A stretch of 64,000 nt of DNA from CAMCXE01 sp046347475 (GCA_046347475.1 JAXMGD010000003.1:671844-735843), one strand, 5' to 3'; shown: positions 24,701 to 34,632, counted from the first letter of the stretch. Notes: a model not told the origin generated them from the letters alone. Program-made: numbers and translations.

Positions 24701-25050
24701 GAGGGGTTCCCTAGGGGCGCAAAATAACTCGTACCATTGGAGTCTAGTTGTAAAAGTGAGTCAGCGCCAACGCTCGGGCGAGGGTTTTGCTGTTGTAAGA
24801 AGGCGTGGCCTTCGTGGCCGTATGCCTTCGATGCTCATAAAAATAGCGATATAAAATTAGTCAGTCGGCACCCACAAGGGGTGCCGCTACACGCTTATCA
24901 TTAATCCGACGGCTTAAACCGCTGCGTGCCCCACTAAAACAAGCAGGTTCTTGTATTTGCGCGGGTTTTGGCGGGGTGATGACAAAATGGATCAGGACGA
25001 TCTATTTTGTTGCTGGGTTAAACATGCGGCCAATGTATTTCATCCAGACG
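24701..25050. other. Intergenic region between the bglX-like and GGDEF genes
   Basis: About 350 bases. Besides the 40-bp element next to bglX it holds a hairpin CGGCACCC-ACAA-GGGGTGCCG near 24866-24885 and an imperfect stem-loop around 24803-24830. The promoter of the diguanylate cyclase should be here on the minus strand. No gene is supported. Confidence 0.5.
24981..25020 (+). repeat. 40-bp palindromic intergenic element, copy 2
   Basis: CAAAATGGATC-AGGAC-GATCTATTTTG with TGCTGGGTTA on one side. It lies 30 bases beyond the stop of the GH3 gene, the same position copy 1 has relative to the cyclase gene, but in inverted orientation. Confidence 0.75.
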
Positions 25051-27372
25051 TTAGGTGCGAGAAGCCGGTGTTTTGGCCGGTTTTTTCCCGTTGGTTTTTT
25101 TAGCTGGAGGCGCAACAGGCTCTGGCTCTAACAGTGTAAAACGCACGGATTTTTCCGTATCGGAATTGCCGCCGATAAACACCTCAAAATCCCCTGCTTC
25201 CAGCCCGTAGGTCAAATCCAGGCGATAAAACGCTAGCATATCGGGGGTTATTTCAAAGCTGATGTCGCGACTTTCACCCGGCTGTAACAGCACTTTTTGA
25301 AAGCCTTTTAATTCTTTTACCGGCCGCGACACGCTGGCGAGCGGGTCGTGAATATACAGCTGAGCCACTTCTTCACCGGCTACTTTGCCCGTATTGGTGA
25401 GGGTAACGCTGGCGGTAATTCCGCTACCTGTGCGCAGGTTATTGCTGCTTAAACGCAAATTGCTGTAGGTGAACTCCGTGTAACTGAGGCCAAAACCAAA
25501 GGGGTAGAGGGCGGAGTTGGCCACATCCACGTAACGGCTTTTATAGGTGCGGGTATTGGCTTCGGGCTGGGCTTTATTATCCGTGGGCCGCCCGGTGGGT
25601 AAGTGGTTATAAAACAGCGGCACCTGGCCAATGCTGCGCGGAAAACTCATGGGTAATTTACCGCTCGGGTTGTAATCGCCAAATAACACATCCGCCACCG
25701 CATTGCCCGCTTCAGTGCCCAAATGCCAGGTTTGCAAAATGGCGTCGGCTTTTTTCTCGGCGTTCATCAGGGTTAATGGCCGGCCTGAGCTGACCAATAA
25801 AATAACCGGTTTATTAGTGTCGGCAATCGCGCGCAATAAATTGCTTTGATGGCCGGGGAAATCCAGCGAGGTGCGGGCGCCGTCTTCGCCCACTAATGAA
25901 GTGGGTTCGCCCAAGGCCATAATCACGTAGTCGGCTTGCAGGGCGAGGTTAACGGCTTTGGCTATATCTTTGGCATCGCAGGCGAATAAAAAGCTGCAAC
26001 CGGCGGTGGAGATAATTTTGGTTTTAGGGTCCACCGCATTTTTAATGCCTTGCAAAATCGACACGGGATCGTCCGGCTTGGAAAATAATGCCCAGGTGGA
26101 ATTTTGGTCTTCTTTGCTGTCGGCCATGGGGCCAATCACCGCCAGGGTGCGCATTTTTTTCGGCAGCGGCAATAGTTTATTGTCGTTTTTTAACAGCACG
26201 ATGGAGCGCTTGGCAATATCGCGGGCCAGTGCCCGGTGTTTATCCGAAAACACTATGGCGTCGCGGGTTTTGTTGTCGGGTAAATATTTGTATGGGTCTT
26301 CAAATAATCCCAAACGATTTTTTAACTGCAAAATGCGCCGTACCGCATCGTTTAATTGAGTTTCGGTAATTTTTTGCTCGGCGAGCAGGGCGGGTAAATG
26401 GCCGGTATAGGCATTGGCCATCATGTCCATATCGGTAGTGGCACTAAAGGCTTTTAGCGCGGCGTCTTGTAAATCTTTGGCTACACCGTGGGCGATTAAT
26501 TCTTTAATGGCTTCGTAATCGGTGACCACTGTGCCGTTAAATTGCCATTCATTGCGCAGTATTTGCCGCATTAAAAACGGGTCCATCACGGCGGGTACGC
26601 CATTGAGGGTATTAAACGCGCTCATCACCGTGGCGGCACCGGCGTCTAAAGCGGCTTTGTAGGGCGGTAAATAAGCTTCGCGCAGGCTGCGCTCGCTCAT
26701 ATCCACCGAGTTGTATTCGCGCCCGGCTTCCGGTGCGCCATAGGCGGCGAAGTGTTTAACGGTGGCGGCGATAGTGTCCGGAGCAGATAAATCATCACCC
26801 TGAAAGCCTTTTACGCGGGCGCGGGCAATGGCCGAGCCTAAATAAGGATCTTCACCGGCGCCTTCAATAATGCGTCCCCAGCGCGGGTTGCGGGAGATGT
26901 CCACCATGGGCGCAAAGGTCCAGTTCACCCCGGAGGCGGCGGCCTCTTCAGCGGCCATGCGCGCAGAGCGGCGGATTAAATCCAGGTCCCAACTGGCGGC
27001 TTCCGCCAGGGGCAGTGGTGTGGTGGTGCGGTAGCCGTGAATTACATCGGCGGCAATAATAATAGGGATTTTTAAGCGCGATTCCTCCACGGCAATACGC
27101 TGCAATTGGCGGATGTAATCGGAATTATTGATATTAAAAAACCCGGCAACCTGGCCGGCTTTAATCATCGCCATGTGTTTTTCGGGGCTGGGTAAACCGG
27201 GGATAACGTCGGTGGCGTTTTGAGTGCCCGCAATAATATTTAATTGGCCGGCTTTTTCCTCCGGCGTCATTTGCTTAATCAGCTCTTCAATTTGTTGATC
27301 GGTTATGGCAAGGCTCGGCTTGCTCAGCAGTAGCGCCGCTAATCCAAGCGCGCGAAAAACAGTATGGGTCAT
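25051..27372 (-). CDS. bglX: Periplasmic GH3 beta-glucosidase (BglX-like)
   Basis: A 773-residue glycoside hydrolase family 3 enzyme with a signal peptide (about 1-22, ending SLA). The N-terminal barrel domain carries IPIIIAADVIHGYRTTTPLPL, FAPMVDISRNPRWGRIIEGAGEDPYLG, TVKHFAAYG and the nucleophile aspartate in GTVVTDYEAI. The C-terminal alpha/beta sandwich and fibronectin type III-like domain (ELKGFQKVLLQPGES) complete the standard BglX layout. The last 25 residues are an extra Pro-Lys-rich tail. It should release glucose from beta-linked oligosaccharides in the periplasm, fitting a polysaccharide degrader. Transcription is divergent from cytochrome b561. Confidence 0.94.
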   Translation of the reverse strand: MTHTVFRALGLAALLLSKPSLAITDQQIEELIKQMTPEEKAGQLNIIAGTQNATDVIPGLPSPEKHMAMIKAGQVAGFFNINNSDYIRQLQRIAVEESRLKIPIIIAADVIHGYRTTTPLPLAEAASWDLDLIRRSARMAAEEAAASGVNWTFAPMVDISRNPRWGRIIEGAGEDPYLGSAIARARVKGFQGDDLSAPDTIAATVKHFAAYGAPEAGREYNSVDMSERSLREAYLPPYKAALDAGAATVMSAFNTLNGVPAVMDPFLMRQILRNEWQFNGTVVTDYEAIKELIAHGVAKDLQDAALKAFSATTDMDMMANAYTGHLPALLAEQKITETQLNDAVRRILQLKNRLGLFEDPYKYLPDNKTRDAIVFSDKHRALARDIAKRSIVLLKNDNKLLPLPKKMRTLAVIGPMADSKEDQNSTWALFSKPDDPVSILQGIKNAVDPKTKIISTAGCSFLFACDAKDIAKAVNLALQADYVIMALGEPTSLVGEDGARTSLDFPGHQSNLLRAIADTNKPVILLVSSGRPLTLMNAEKKADAILQTWHLGTEAGNAVADVLFGDYNPSGKLPMSFPRSIGQVPLFYNHLPTGRPTDNKAQPEANTRTYKSRYVDVANSALYPFGFGLSYTEFTYSNLRLSSNNLRTGSGITASVTLTNTGKVAGEEVAQLYIHDPLASVSRPVKELKGFQKVLLQPGESRDISFEITPDMLAFYRLDLTYGLEAGDFEVFIGGNSDTEKSVRFTLLEPEPVAPPAKKTNGKKPAKTPASRT

Positions 27373-27485
27373 GAGTTATCTCGTAATGGCATCTCGCCAG
27401 GGTAGTGAATAGCTAGTTAAGCTGGGCATAAGCCCAGGCTCCCTATAATTAGACTTAAGCACCCCACACTGAGGATGACAAGTTT

Positions 27486-28028
27486 ATGAACAATAGTACC
27501 GGCGCCAGTTACAGCCGCCCGCTCATTATCCTGCATTGGGCCTTGGCCGCGTTAGTCTTCGTGCTGTTGGCCGCAGTGGAGCTGCATGAAATCTTCCCCA
27601 AGGACAGCCTGATGCGCGGATTGTTTATGAAAACCCATTTTTGGCTGGGCCTAACTGTGGGCCTTTTCACACTCCTGCGCCTGTGGGTGCGCTGGGGGCA
27701 AAACCCCGCGCCCATTAGCCCGCCGCCCGCCTTTTGGCAAACCCGGCTGGCAAGCCTAGTGCAATGGGCTTTTTACGGTATTGTGTTGGTGATGCCTGTG
27801 TTGGGGTATCTGCTGATCAACGCCAAGGGCTTTGATTTATCTATAGGGCCGCTGAGCCTCGGCCACTGGGTGCAGCAGGATAAAGAGCTGGTGGAAACCC
27901 TCGAAGAACTGCACGAAACCCTGGGTAATGTGTTTATTGCCCTGGTGGCGCTGCATGTGGGGGCGGCCTTGTACCACCACCATATTCTTAAAGACAGCAC
28001 CTTCAGCCGCTTGCAGCCCCCGGCGTGA
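27486..28028 (+). CDS. Cytochrome b561 family protein
   Basis: A 180-residue inner-membrane di-haem cytochrome of the bacterial CybB type. Four membrane helices are apparent, with haem-ligand histidines in PLIILHWALAALVF, FMKTHFWLGLTVG, LEELHETLGNV and LVALHVGAALYHHHI. Such proteins move electrons between quinol and periplasmic acceptors, including superoxide. The gene overlaps the next by four bases (GTGA), so the two are probably an operon. Confidence 0.92.
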   Translation: MNNSTGASYSRPLIILHWALAALVFVLLAAVELHEIFPKDSLMRGLFMKTHFWLGLTVGLFTLLRLWVRWGQNPAPISPPPAFWQTRLASLVQWAFYGIVLVMPVLGYLLINAKGFDLSIGPLSLGHWVQQDKELVETLEELHETLGNVFIALVALHVGAALYHHHILKDSTFSRLQPPA

Positions 28029-28381
28029 AGTTGCCAGCGCCCGCCAAGCCCGCTGATTTTGCGCTCTTGACCAGCCCCGATGGGGAGTTCTGGTTGGCCT
28101 ACGAGTTAGCGCGGGATTTTTTATCGGCGCCCCGGCACTACGCCGTTCTTGCCGGCAGCCTCGGGGTGGATGGTGAATTGGTGTGCCTGCAACCACCCCA
28201 AGGCCTTGCGGATGAAGAATTTATTGTCTGTGAGGGCGAGCGTTTTATCCTAAGCATGGCCAATGCTCAGCAAGAGCTGATGCTGGCCGCGCGCGAGATT
28301 CGGCTGCTGGCCAGCTTGCCGCACAGCGAGGGGCCGCAGGCCGCACTTTTAGCCAGTTTAGGGCGGCTCTTCACGGGTTAA
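28025..28381 (+). CDS. Hypothetical protein coupled to cytochrome b561
   Basis: A 118-residue soluble protein starting at a GTG that overlaps the cytochrome stop (GTGA). It contains SPDGEFWLAYELARDFLSAP and ERFILSMANAQQELMLAAREIRLLASLP. No signal peptide, cysteine motif or membrane helix is seen. I do not recognise the family. The codon composition matches its neighbours, and the coupling supports it as a real gene. Confidence 0.7.
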   Translation: MKLPAPAKPADFALLTSPDGEFWLAYELARDFLSAPRHYAVLAGSLGVDGELVCLQPPQGLADEEFIVCEGERFILSMANAQQELMLAAREIRLLASLPHSEGPQAALLASLGRLFTG

Positions 28382-28438
28382 AGGCTGGCTTTTGGGCTAT
28401 GCTGCGCTTAATTAACCGCTGCAAAAATAATAAATCCC

Positions 28439-30124
28439 ATGCGCCTTGCCCCCTCATTTGTTGTACCTATTTTTTTGTGCCTGTCGGTGGCCTCCTTATG
28501 TGTGGCACCGCAGGCCTTGGCCCAGGCGGCGGACTGTAAACACTTTGATTGGTCGGTGGATGACCTGGCCAAATTTAAACAAAGCCAATTCCCCAGTGAT
28601 TTTTATCAGCCGTTTGCGGGCAAAACCATTCGCCGCGTGCGCATTGAAACCGGGCCGGTTTTTGATCGCAATAATCCGAAAGAAAATAATTGGCTCTATC
28701 GCAGCCTGGATGCGCTGCATATCAATACCAAATCCCAGGTGATCAGCAGCCAATTATTATTTCGCGAAGGCGAGGCGCTGGATGAAAATAAAGTGTTGGA
28801 ATCGGGGCGGATTTTGCGTTCGCGCGGCTATTTAGCGAGCGCCTATATTTTACCGGAAGCCCTCTGTGCCGACGGGGTTGACCTGGTGGTTATGACCCGC
28901 GATGTGTGGTCCACTGAGCCGGATACGAGCCTTAGCCGTAACGGAGGAGAGAATAAATCGGGCTTTGGTGTCAGCGAGAGCAACTTATTAGGCTACGGCA
29001 ATGAATTAGCCATAGGTTATGAAAAAGTAGGCGAGCGTAGCGCCATTAATTACGATTTAACTAGCCCACATATTTTTAATTCCCGCTACTACGCGCACCT
29101 AGGTTATGCCGATAAAACCGACGGCAAAGACAAAATTGTAGAATTAGCCAAGCCGTTTTATTCCCTGCAAACGCCCAATGCCTACGGCTTAACCAGCAAA
29201 GCCATTACCGAGGCGGAAATTTTGCGTTACGGCGGCCTTAAGCGCTCAGCCTTTTTGCACAGCCAAGAGCGCTACGAAATTTTTGCTGGCCGCGCCTTAG
29301 CGATTACCGACGCAGCCACTACGCGGTTATTAGGCGGTATTGCTATGGATGAGGATGAATACACCGCAACAGCCGCCACCCGCACCCCACTTCCTGCCGA
29401 TGAGGTGGATCGTTATCCCTGGCTTGCCCTGCGCAAAATTGAAAATCACTTTGGCGCTTTTAAAAACCTGCAGCAAATTCAGCGCGTGGAAGACGTATTG
29501 TTAGGCAGCGATATGTACCTTCGTTTGGGTTATGCCGCCGAGAGTTTTCGCAATGATCGCGATGGGCTTTTGCTGCAAGCTTATTATTCCGATGTGCTCG
29601 CCAGCGGCGATAATCATTTAATGCAGTTTAAATCCTCTGTTGCATTAAAAGATTACGCCGGTAGCGCCGAGCGTTTTGCGCTCTCCCAACACCTAACGTA
29701 CAACCATTTTTTAAATGATCACAGCCGCTGGTATGTGGATGCGCAGTGGGATTTTGGCAAGCGTTTATTGCCTCAGGATGAATTTACCCTCGGCGGTGCA
29801 GGTGGCTTGCGTGGCTATCCGCTGGAATTTCAGCGCGGCCAAGAGCGCTATTTATTAACCACAGAATATCGGTATTTTTCCGATTGGCATTTGCTGAATT
29901 TGCTGCGGGTGGGCGGTGTGTTGTTTGCCGAAACTGGTAAGGCCTGGAATAGCCAATTACAAACCGGCCAGGAAACCCTCTCCGATGTGGGCTTCGGCCT
30001 GCGCATTAGCTCATCAAAAGCCCGTGTGGGCTCGGTAGTGCATATTGATATTGCCATACCAACTGCCGCTCGTGAGGGTATAGATAGGTACCAATGGGTG
30101 GTTTCAACATTGCAGACTTTTTAA
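28439..30124 (+). CDS. Omp85-like outer-membrane protein (POTRA plus beta-barrel)
   Basis: A 561-residue protein with a signal peptide (about 1-28, ending ALAQA). One POTRA-like segment (TIRRVRIETGPVFD, QVISSQLLFREGEALDENKVLESGRILRSRGYLASAYI) leads into a C-terminal barrel of the bacterial surface antigen type. The barrel has SESNLLGYGNELAIGYE, the Omp85 loop-like motif LGGAGGLRGYPLEFQRG, LTTEYRYFSDWH and a final strand ending in Phe. It is too short for BamA or TamA; it is more like small lipoprotein- or enzyme-linked Omp85 proteins. A decayed copy of its 3' half lies about 3.7 kb downstream (33858-34410). Confidence 0.82.
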   Translation: MRLAPSFVVPIFLCLSVASLCVAPQALAQAADCKHFDWSVDDLAKFKQSQFPSDFYQPFAGKTIRRVRIETGPVFDRNNPKENNWLYRSLDALHINTKSQVISSQLLFREGEALDENKVLESGRILRSRGYLASAYILPEALCADGVDLVVMTRDVWSTEPDTSLSRNGGENKSGFGVSESNLLGYGNELAIGYEKVGERSAINYDLTSPHIFNSRYYAHLGYADKTDGKDKIVELAKPFYSLQTPNAYGLTSKAITEAEILRYGGLKRSAFLHSQERYEIFAGRALAITDAATTRLLGGIAMDEDEYTATAATRTPLPADEVDRYPWLALRKIENHFGAFKNLQQIQRVEDVLLGSDMYLRLGYAAESFRNDRDGLLLQAYYSDVLASGDNHLMQFKSSVALKDYAGSAERFALSQHLTYNHFLNDHSRWYVDAQWDFGKRLLPQDEFTLGGAGGLRGYPLEFQRGQERYLLTTEYRYFSDWHLLNLLRVGGVLFAETGKAWNSQLQTGQETLSDVGFGLRISSSKARVGSVVHIDIAIPTAAREGIDRYQWVVSTLQTF

Positions 30125-30200
30125 CAATACACAGCAGATCAATTTTTTATTCGACATTGACCCGCCAACCCAAAGCGGTAACTTTTAAGAGACTCACAAG

Positions 30201-30339
30201 CAGCATTTTGAAATACTTCCTCGCTGGGCCTGTCGGCGTACATTTGGCAAAACAATCCTCATTTACTAGGAGCAAAACCCGGGTTTTTCTCAACATTTAC
30301 CTTGCCATACTCTGGCCACCAACCTATTTCAACACGCTG
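30201..30339. repeat. 140-bp palindromic element, degraded copy
   Basis: Starts CAGCATTTTGAAATAC and ends CCTATTTCAACACGCTG, with an internal AACAATCCTCATTTACT and CTTGCCATACTCTGGCCACC. It matches, in the same orientation and length, the intact copy at 42193-42332, but the terminal inverted repeats have decayed. The rest of 30125-30610 holds no gene; the chemoreceptor promoter should be at its right end. Confidence 0.8.
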
Positions 30340-30610
30340 CCAGTGCATTGCGCTGGAAATGTGAGCCCCAACTGGGTATTTACCCGCAGCCGATAAGGTT
30401 TTTCCCTCCCCCAATTTAAATCCATCCGGGTTGGCAAGGGGCTATTCGATAGCCTGCGTCTTTTTAGTGCTCTGGGGTCGAGTTCTTTGCTGTGCTTCCT
30501 AAAGCTAATATTGAAGTGGTTCATATTCCAAAAAAATGAGTAAGCCATTTTAGATTGAACTGACTGCAATTTAGCCGGTGCTAGACTACTTCTACGGCTG
30601 AGTTTAAAGA

Positions 30611-33600
30611 ATGGGTATTAGTATGGATTTGAATAAACGCGTACAGCAGTGGTCGGCAAAGGTATCCATTAGCCGCAAGATCAAATTAATCTTTATACCG
30701 CCACTCACAGTCTCAGCCCTATTTATTGGAGCGGCGTTTGTTTCGAATATCGACACTATTTTGCAGGCAAAAAAAATTGAAGCCACGGTAAGACTTGATC
30801 TTAAACTTGCTGATCTAGCGGAAGGCTTCGCCCTTGAGCGCGGCCGTACCGCAGGATATCTGGCTGATGGCAGTGAGCCTAATCGGGCCGAACTGGTAAA
30901 GCAGCGCAAAATGGCCGACGAAAATACAGCTGAGCTCGTGGCGATCATGGGGCAAAGCTCTGTGGTATTAGATCCCTTAACCCAGAAGCTACTGAGTGAA
31001 CTGCAGGCCAAATGCAATGCTTTAGCGGTATTACGCTCTGCAGTGGACGCGCGCGATCCCAACGTAAAGGCTTTTAAAGCATATTCCGATATCAACAAGA
31101 TTGCCCTCGATGCCATCGCTCAGATGACATTGGGTGTTACTGATGCGCAGGTTATTCAGTATTTAAATGAGCTATCCAGCCTTTTGTGGCTTAAAGAGCG
31201 CGCCGGTCAAGAGCGCGGCACCCTGCATGGCGTGATTGCCAGTAAACGCTTTACCACGCAGCAATTAATTGACGCTAACTTTTACGCCTATGAACAGTCA
31301 ATCCTTCGCGAGGCCAGTTCACGCCTATTAACCAGTGCGGAGCTTGAGCAGTTTGACCGAGCGCTCGATGACGCTGCAGGCAATGAAGTGCGTGCGATGC
31401 GAGAAAAATTTATGGCGGCGGCGCTCGCGGGGGGCGCCATTGATTTGGACAGCAAGCAGTGGTTCAAGCTTTCGACTCAGCGAATAGATAATATCGATGT
31501 TTTTGTGAAGCAGGCCGCGCAAGATATACATGCGCTAGTGAACCACATGTTGCTTAAATCTTGGTTAGGTTTATTGATTACTCTAGCGTTTGTGGGGCTG
31601 GTTGTAGGTATTCTAATTTTTACGCGAATAATTTCTACGCAAATAACCAGCAGTGTTGCATGCGTAATTAAGGAGCTTAAGCGCACAGCGCGAGACAAAA
31701 AGTTCGATCGACGCGTACTGATTGAGACGTCGGATGAATTGGGCGATGCTGGGCAGGCTTTTAATGATTTAATGGGGCAGCTGCAGCAAGCGATAGCTAA
31801 TGTTATCACGGTAACGTCGAAAGTGGCGGATGGTGATTTTACTGCGCGTATTACGCAGGATTTTGAGGGCGATTTAGAAATTCTAAAATCAGGCGTTAAT
31901 CGGTCAGCGCATACGGTTGATACGACTATGGCCGCGCTGGGAGATGTGATGCTCGCGTTGGAAAAAGGCAATTTTTCAGCCCGCATGTCGGATCAGGTGA
32001 AGGGTGAATTTCGCCAGCAAGTCGATTCGGCGATGCAAGCAACCCAGCAAGCAATTCAAGAGGTGGGACGCATTATGGCATTAATGAGTCAGGGAGACTT
32101 TAGCCAACGAATTTCTCTGCCTTTGCATGGCGCCTTGCACGATCTCAAAGAGAATGTTAACTCCAGCCTGACTAACGTTGATTTTGCACTCAAGGATATT
32201 TCAAAGGCGGTACTTGCTCAGAGCGAGGGCCGATTCGACTCGCGTATTCAAGGTGATCATCAAGGGCAATTAAAAGTGCTTAAGGATACTATGAATGCGT
32301 CAACAGCGAGCATGGATGCCGCGCTAAAAGAGATAGCAATAATATTTTCGCATTTTCGCGCGGGCAATTTTAATCACAAAATAGAAGCGCCCATGAAGGG
32401 CGATCTAGATGCCATGAAGGTGAATATTAATGCATCCTTGGATGAGCTAAATACAGCGATTAAAGAAATAGTTGCTGTGGCGAGTGGGCAGAAAGAGGGC
32501 CGCTTAGATGTGAAAATTCAGGGGCAATTTTCCGGCCAGTTAAAAACGCTGCAGGAGGCACTTAATGATACGGGGGGCACACTTAATCAGGTGTTTACAG
32601 GAATTGCCTCTGCGATGGAGGGGCTTAAAAAAGGTGATTTTTCGCTGCGCGCGCTGGGAGAATACGGCGGCAGTTTCAAGGCGATCAACGATATCATCAA
32701 TGATGCGCTTTCGGCACTGCAATCTTCCATTCGAGATCTAATGACCGCGGCGCGTGCGCAAAAAGAGGGGGACTTGTCTTTGCGATTAAGCGGAAGTTAT
32801 CAGGGCGAATTAAAAAATATTAGTACCGCTGTAAATGACTCGATGCAAAATCTGAGCGAAATCGTGCGGAATATCCAGGCTTCATCGCAACACACCATCA
32901 CCATGACCCAGGACCAAACCAATGTGGCCGTTGACATGGCGAGCCGGAGCCAATCTCAGGCGAGCGCAATTGAGTCTATTGCAACGGCAATCACAGAGAT
33001 AAGCACTACGGTCGCTAATACAGAAGCCAATTGCAAGGTTATGTCCAAACAAATCGCTCAGGTGAATGAGCTAACCCAAGGTTCTTTAGGTACCGTTAGT
33101 TTTATGGTGCGCACCATGGATGTTATGCGAAAAAGTAGTTATGAAATTAGCCGAATCACCAATATGATTGATGAGATTGCTTTTCAAACAAATTTGTTGG
33201 CCCTTAACGCCGCAGTAGAAGCGGCCCGTGCAGGTGATCAGGGACGAGGCTTTGCTGTGGTGGCCGGTGAGGTGCGTAATTTGGCGCAGCGTTCAGCTGG
33301 CGCGGCAAAAGAAATCAAATCGCTGATAGGTGAAAATTTAGATAAGGTAGAAGAGAGTTTTCAGCTTGGTCAGCGCACAAGAGACGATTTGGACTTGATT
33401 GCTCAACACGTTACGTCCTCAAACTCCATCACTGCCCAGGTCAATACGTCTGCGCAGGAGCAAGCGAATGCGATTCGAGAGATAAACAGTGCCATAATCT
33501 CATTGGAATCACTAACGCAGAATATAATTTCTAAGGTTGCCGAATCTTCGAATAATGCCGCATCCGTCGAGAATCAAGTGCAAAATGTCAATGAGTTGTT

Positions 33601-33625
33601 GGGTTTTTTCAGGTTGCGAGCGTGA
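30611..33625 (+). CDS. Methyl-accepting chemotaxis protein with NIT sensor and nine HAMP units
   Basis: A 1004-residue chemoreceptor. TM1 is at about 25-44, and TM2 at about 318-342. Between them lies a helical domain like the nitrate/nitrite-sensing NIT domain (LERGRTAGYLADG at 75-87, KERAGQERGTLHGVIASKRF at about 195-213). After TM2 about nine HAMP-like units repeat, each with a core such as DGDFTARI, KGNFSARM, QGDFSQRI, EGRFDSRI, AGNFNHKI, EGRLDVKI, KGDFSLRA or EGDLSLRL followed by an N-terminated helix. The signalling tip reads IDEIAFQTNLLALNAAVEAARAG. No C-terminal NWxxF pentapeptide is present. The start at 30611 or 30623 is equally possible. No che genes are adjacent. Confidence 0.93.
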   Translation: MGISMDLNKRVQQWSAKVSISRKIKLIFIPPLTVSALFIGAAFVSNIDTILQAKKIEATVRLDLKLADLAEGFALERGRTAGYLADGSEPNRAELVKQRKMADENTAELVAIMGQSSVVLDPLTQKLLSELQAKCNALAVLRSAVDARDPNVKAFKAYSDINKIALDAIAQMTLGVTDAQVIQYLNELSSLLWLKERAGQERGTLHGVIASKRFTTQQLIDANFYAYEQSILREASSRLLTSAELEQFDRALDDAAGNEVRAMREKFMAAALAGGAIDLDSKQWFKLSTQRIDNIDVFVKQAAQDIHALVNHMLLKSWLGLLITLAFVGLVVGILIFTRIISTQITSSVACVIKELKRTARDKKFDRRVLIETSDELGDAGQAFNDLMGQLQQAIANVITVTSKVADGDFTARITQDFEGDLEILKSGVNRSAHTVDTTMAALGDVMLALEKGNFSARMSDQVKGEFRQQVDSAMQATQQAIQEVGRIMALMSQGDFSQRISLPLHGALHDLKENVNSSLTNVDFALKDISKAVLAQSEGRFDSRIQGDHQGQLKVLKDTMNASTASMDAALKEIAIIFSHFRAGNFNHKIEAPMKGDLDAMKVNINASLDELNTAIKEIVAVASGQKEGRLDVKIQGQFSGQLKTLQEALNDTGGTLNQVFTGIASAMEGLKKGDFSLRALGEYGGSFKAINDIINDALSALQSSIRDLMTAARAQKEGDLSLRLSGSYQGELKNISTAVNDSMQNLSEIVRNIQASSQHTITMTQDQTNVAVDMASRSQSQASAIESIATAITEISTTVANTEANCKVMSKQIAQVNELTQGSLGTVSFMVRTMDVMRKSSYEISRITNMIDEIAFQTNLLALNAAVEAARAGDQGRGFAVVAGEVRNLAQRSAGAAKEIKSLIGENLDKVEESFQLGQRTRDDLDLIAQHVTSSNSITAQVNTSAQEQANAIREINSAIISLESLTQNIISKVAESSNNAASVENQVQNVNELLGFFRLRA

Positions 33626-33857
33626 AGTCTGTTTGGTGAGGTGCAGTAAATGTTAATGTCTTTTGTGGTAACTATATCTCGCGAGCGTTTTCGTTTAGGG
33701 GGTAATGCGCTAATGGGTAAAAATTAAGTGGATTTGTATAATAAGCTGGTTTCTTTGCTTACCTCTGAGCCATGCGATTAAGGCTTGGCTGCCTACATTT
33801 TTCAGAGGCTTACTGTCGAATTTTAAAACCCATTACCCGCGAGAAAAACCCTAAGAT

Positions 33858-34410
33858 CCATTCCGATGTGCTTTCCAGTTGCGACAATTATTTTAATTTT
33901 TAGAATGCTCCGATTAATTCCAAATTTTGCTTTTTTCAAAAATGCCTGATTGTCTGGGTGTGGCTGCGGCGCGGGCGCCATGCCCGTGCCGATTTAGAAA
34001 AAAGTCAAAAACGGCAACTAAACAGGCGCTCCCCTTGGCTAGATCCTCCTTTTAATTACTCACTGAAGCCCGCTGCGCCGAGCGCTTTGCGCCCATTCGG
34101 AGCGTGTGCAGGCTTTGTTAAAAAAGCATCTGCGGTTATTTGGATGCGCAGTAGGATCTTGCCGTCTGTTGATGGCTTGGCAACACATTTCCCTCAGAAG
34201 ATCCTGCGGCCTGGGCGGTTATGTTGGGATTAATCAGAGCATCCTAAACACCGGATATTTGCATCTTTTCTGTATGTCCAGCGGATGGGAGGGGTACTGT
34301 TCGCTGAAATTGGCAATGCCTGCAATCGGCGATTACACACCGGCCAAGAGGCCTGCCCCGATGAAGGATTTGGCCCACACATTCGCTCATCGAGGGTTGA
34401 ATTACCCCTG
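33858..34410 (+). pseudogene. Decayed copy of the 3' half of the Omp85-like gene
   Basis: DNA here aligns in pieces with the intact gene ending at 30124. ATTCCGATGTGCT near 33860 matches the intact copy near 29585. GCGCCGAGCGCTTTGCGC near 34077 matches near 29663, and TGGATGCGCAGTAGGAT near 34141 matches near 29735. The protein piece GGVLFAEIGNACNRRLHTGQE, starting near 34288, parallels the barrel end VLFAETGKAWNSQLQTGQE. Frames are broken and about 130 bases between the first two blocks are unmatched. Surrounding bases 33626-33857 and 34411-34632 hold no supported gene. Confidence 0.8.
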
Positions 34411-34632
34411 ACCAAGATGAAGTGCGCCGCAGGGGTGATTAGTCTAGAATCCGCAGGTGTTGGCGCTATTGCGGCCGGTTAAAACAAAAAACCTCCGCTG
34501 CCCCCTCGGGCGCTCGCCATAGGGGTTAGCTAAGCATTTACAGGCGCAATAGCTAGCAACGCCACACAGCATTCAAAAGCTATACGCGATCATTCAACGA
34601 ATTTCCTTTAAAAATAGGCCTAAGAATTCTCA

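Noticed and set aside
23291..25020. A transposon carrying the diguanylate cyclase between the inverted 40-bp elements
   Set aside because: No transposase lies between the copies, and each copy sits at the 3' side of a gene, which fits terminators better than transposon ends.
30324..30569. An 81-residue minus-strand open frame next to the degraded repeat
   Set aside because: It overlaps the repeat element and has no ribosome-binding site or family.
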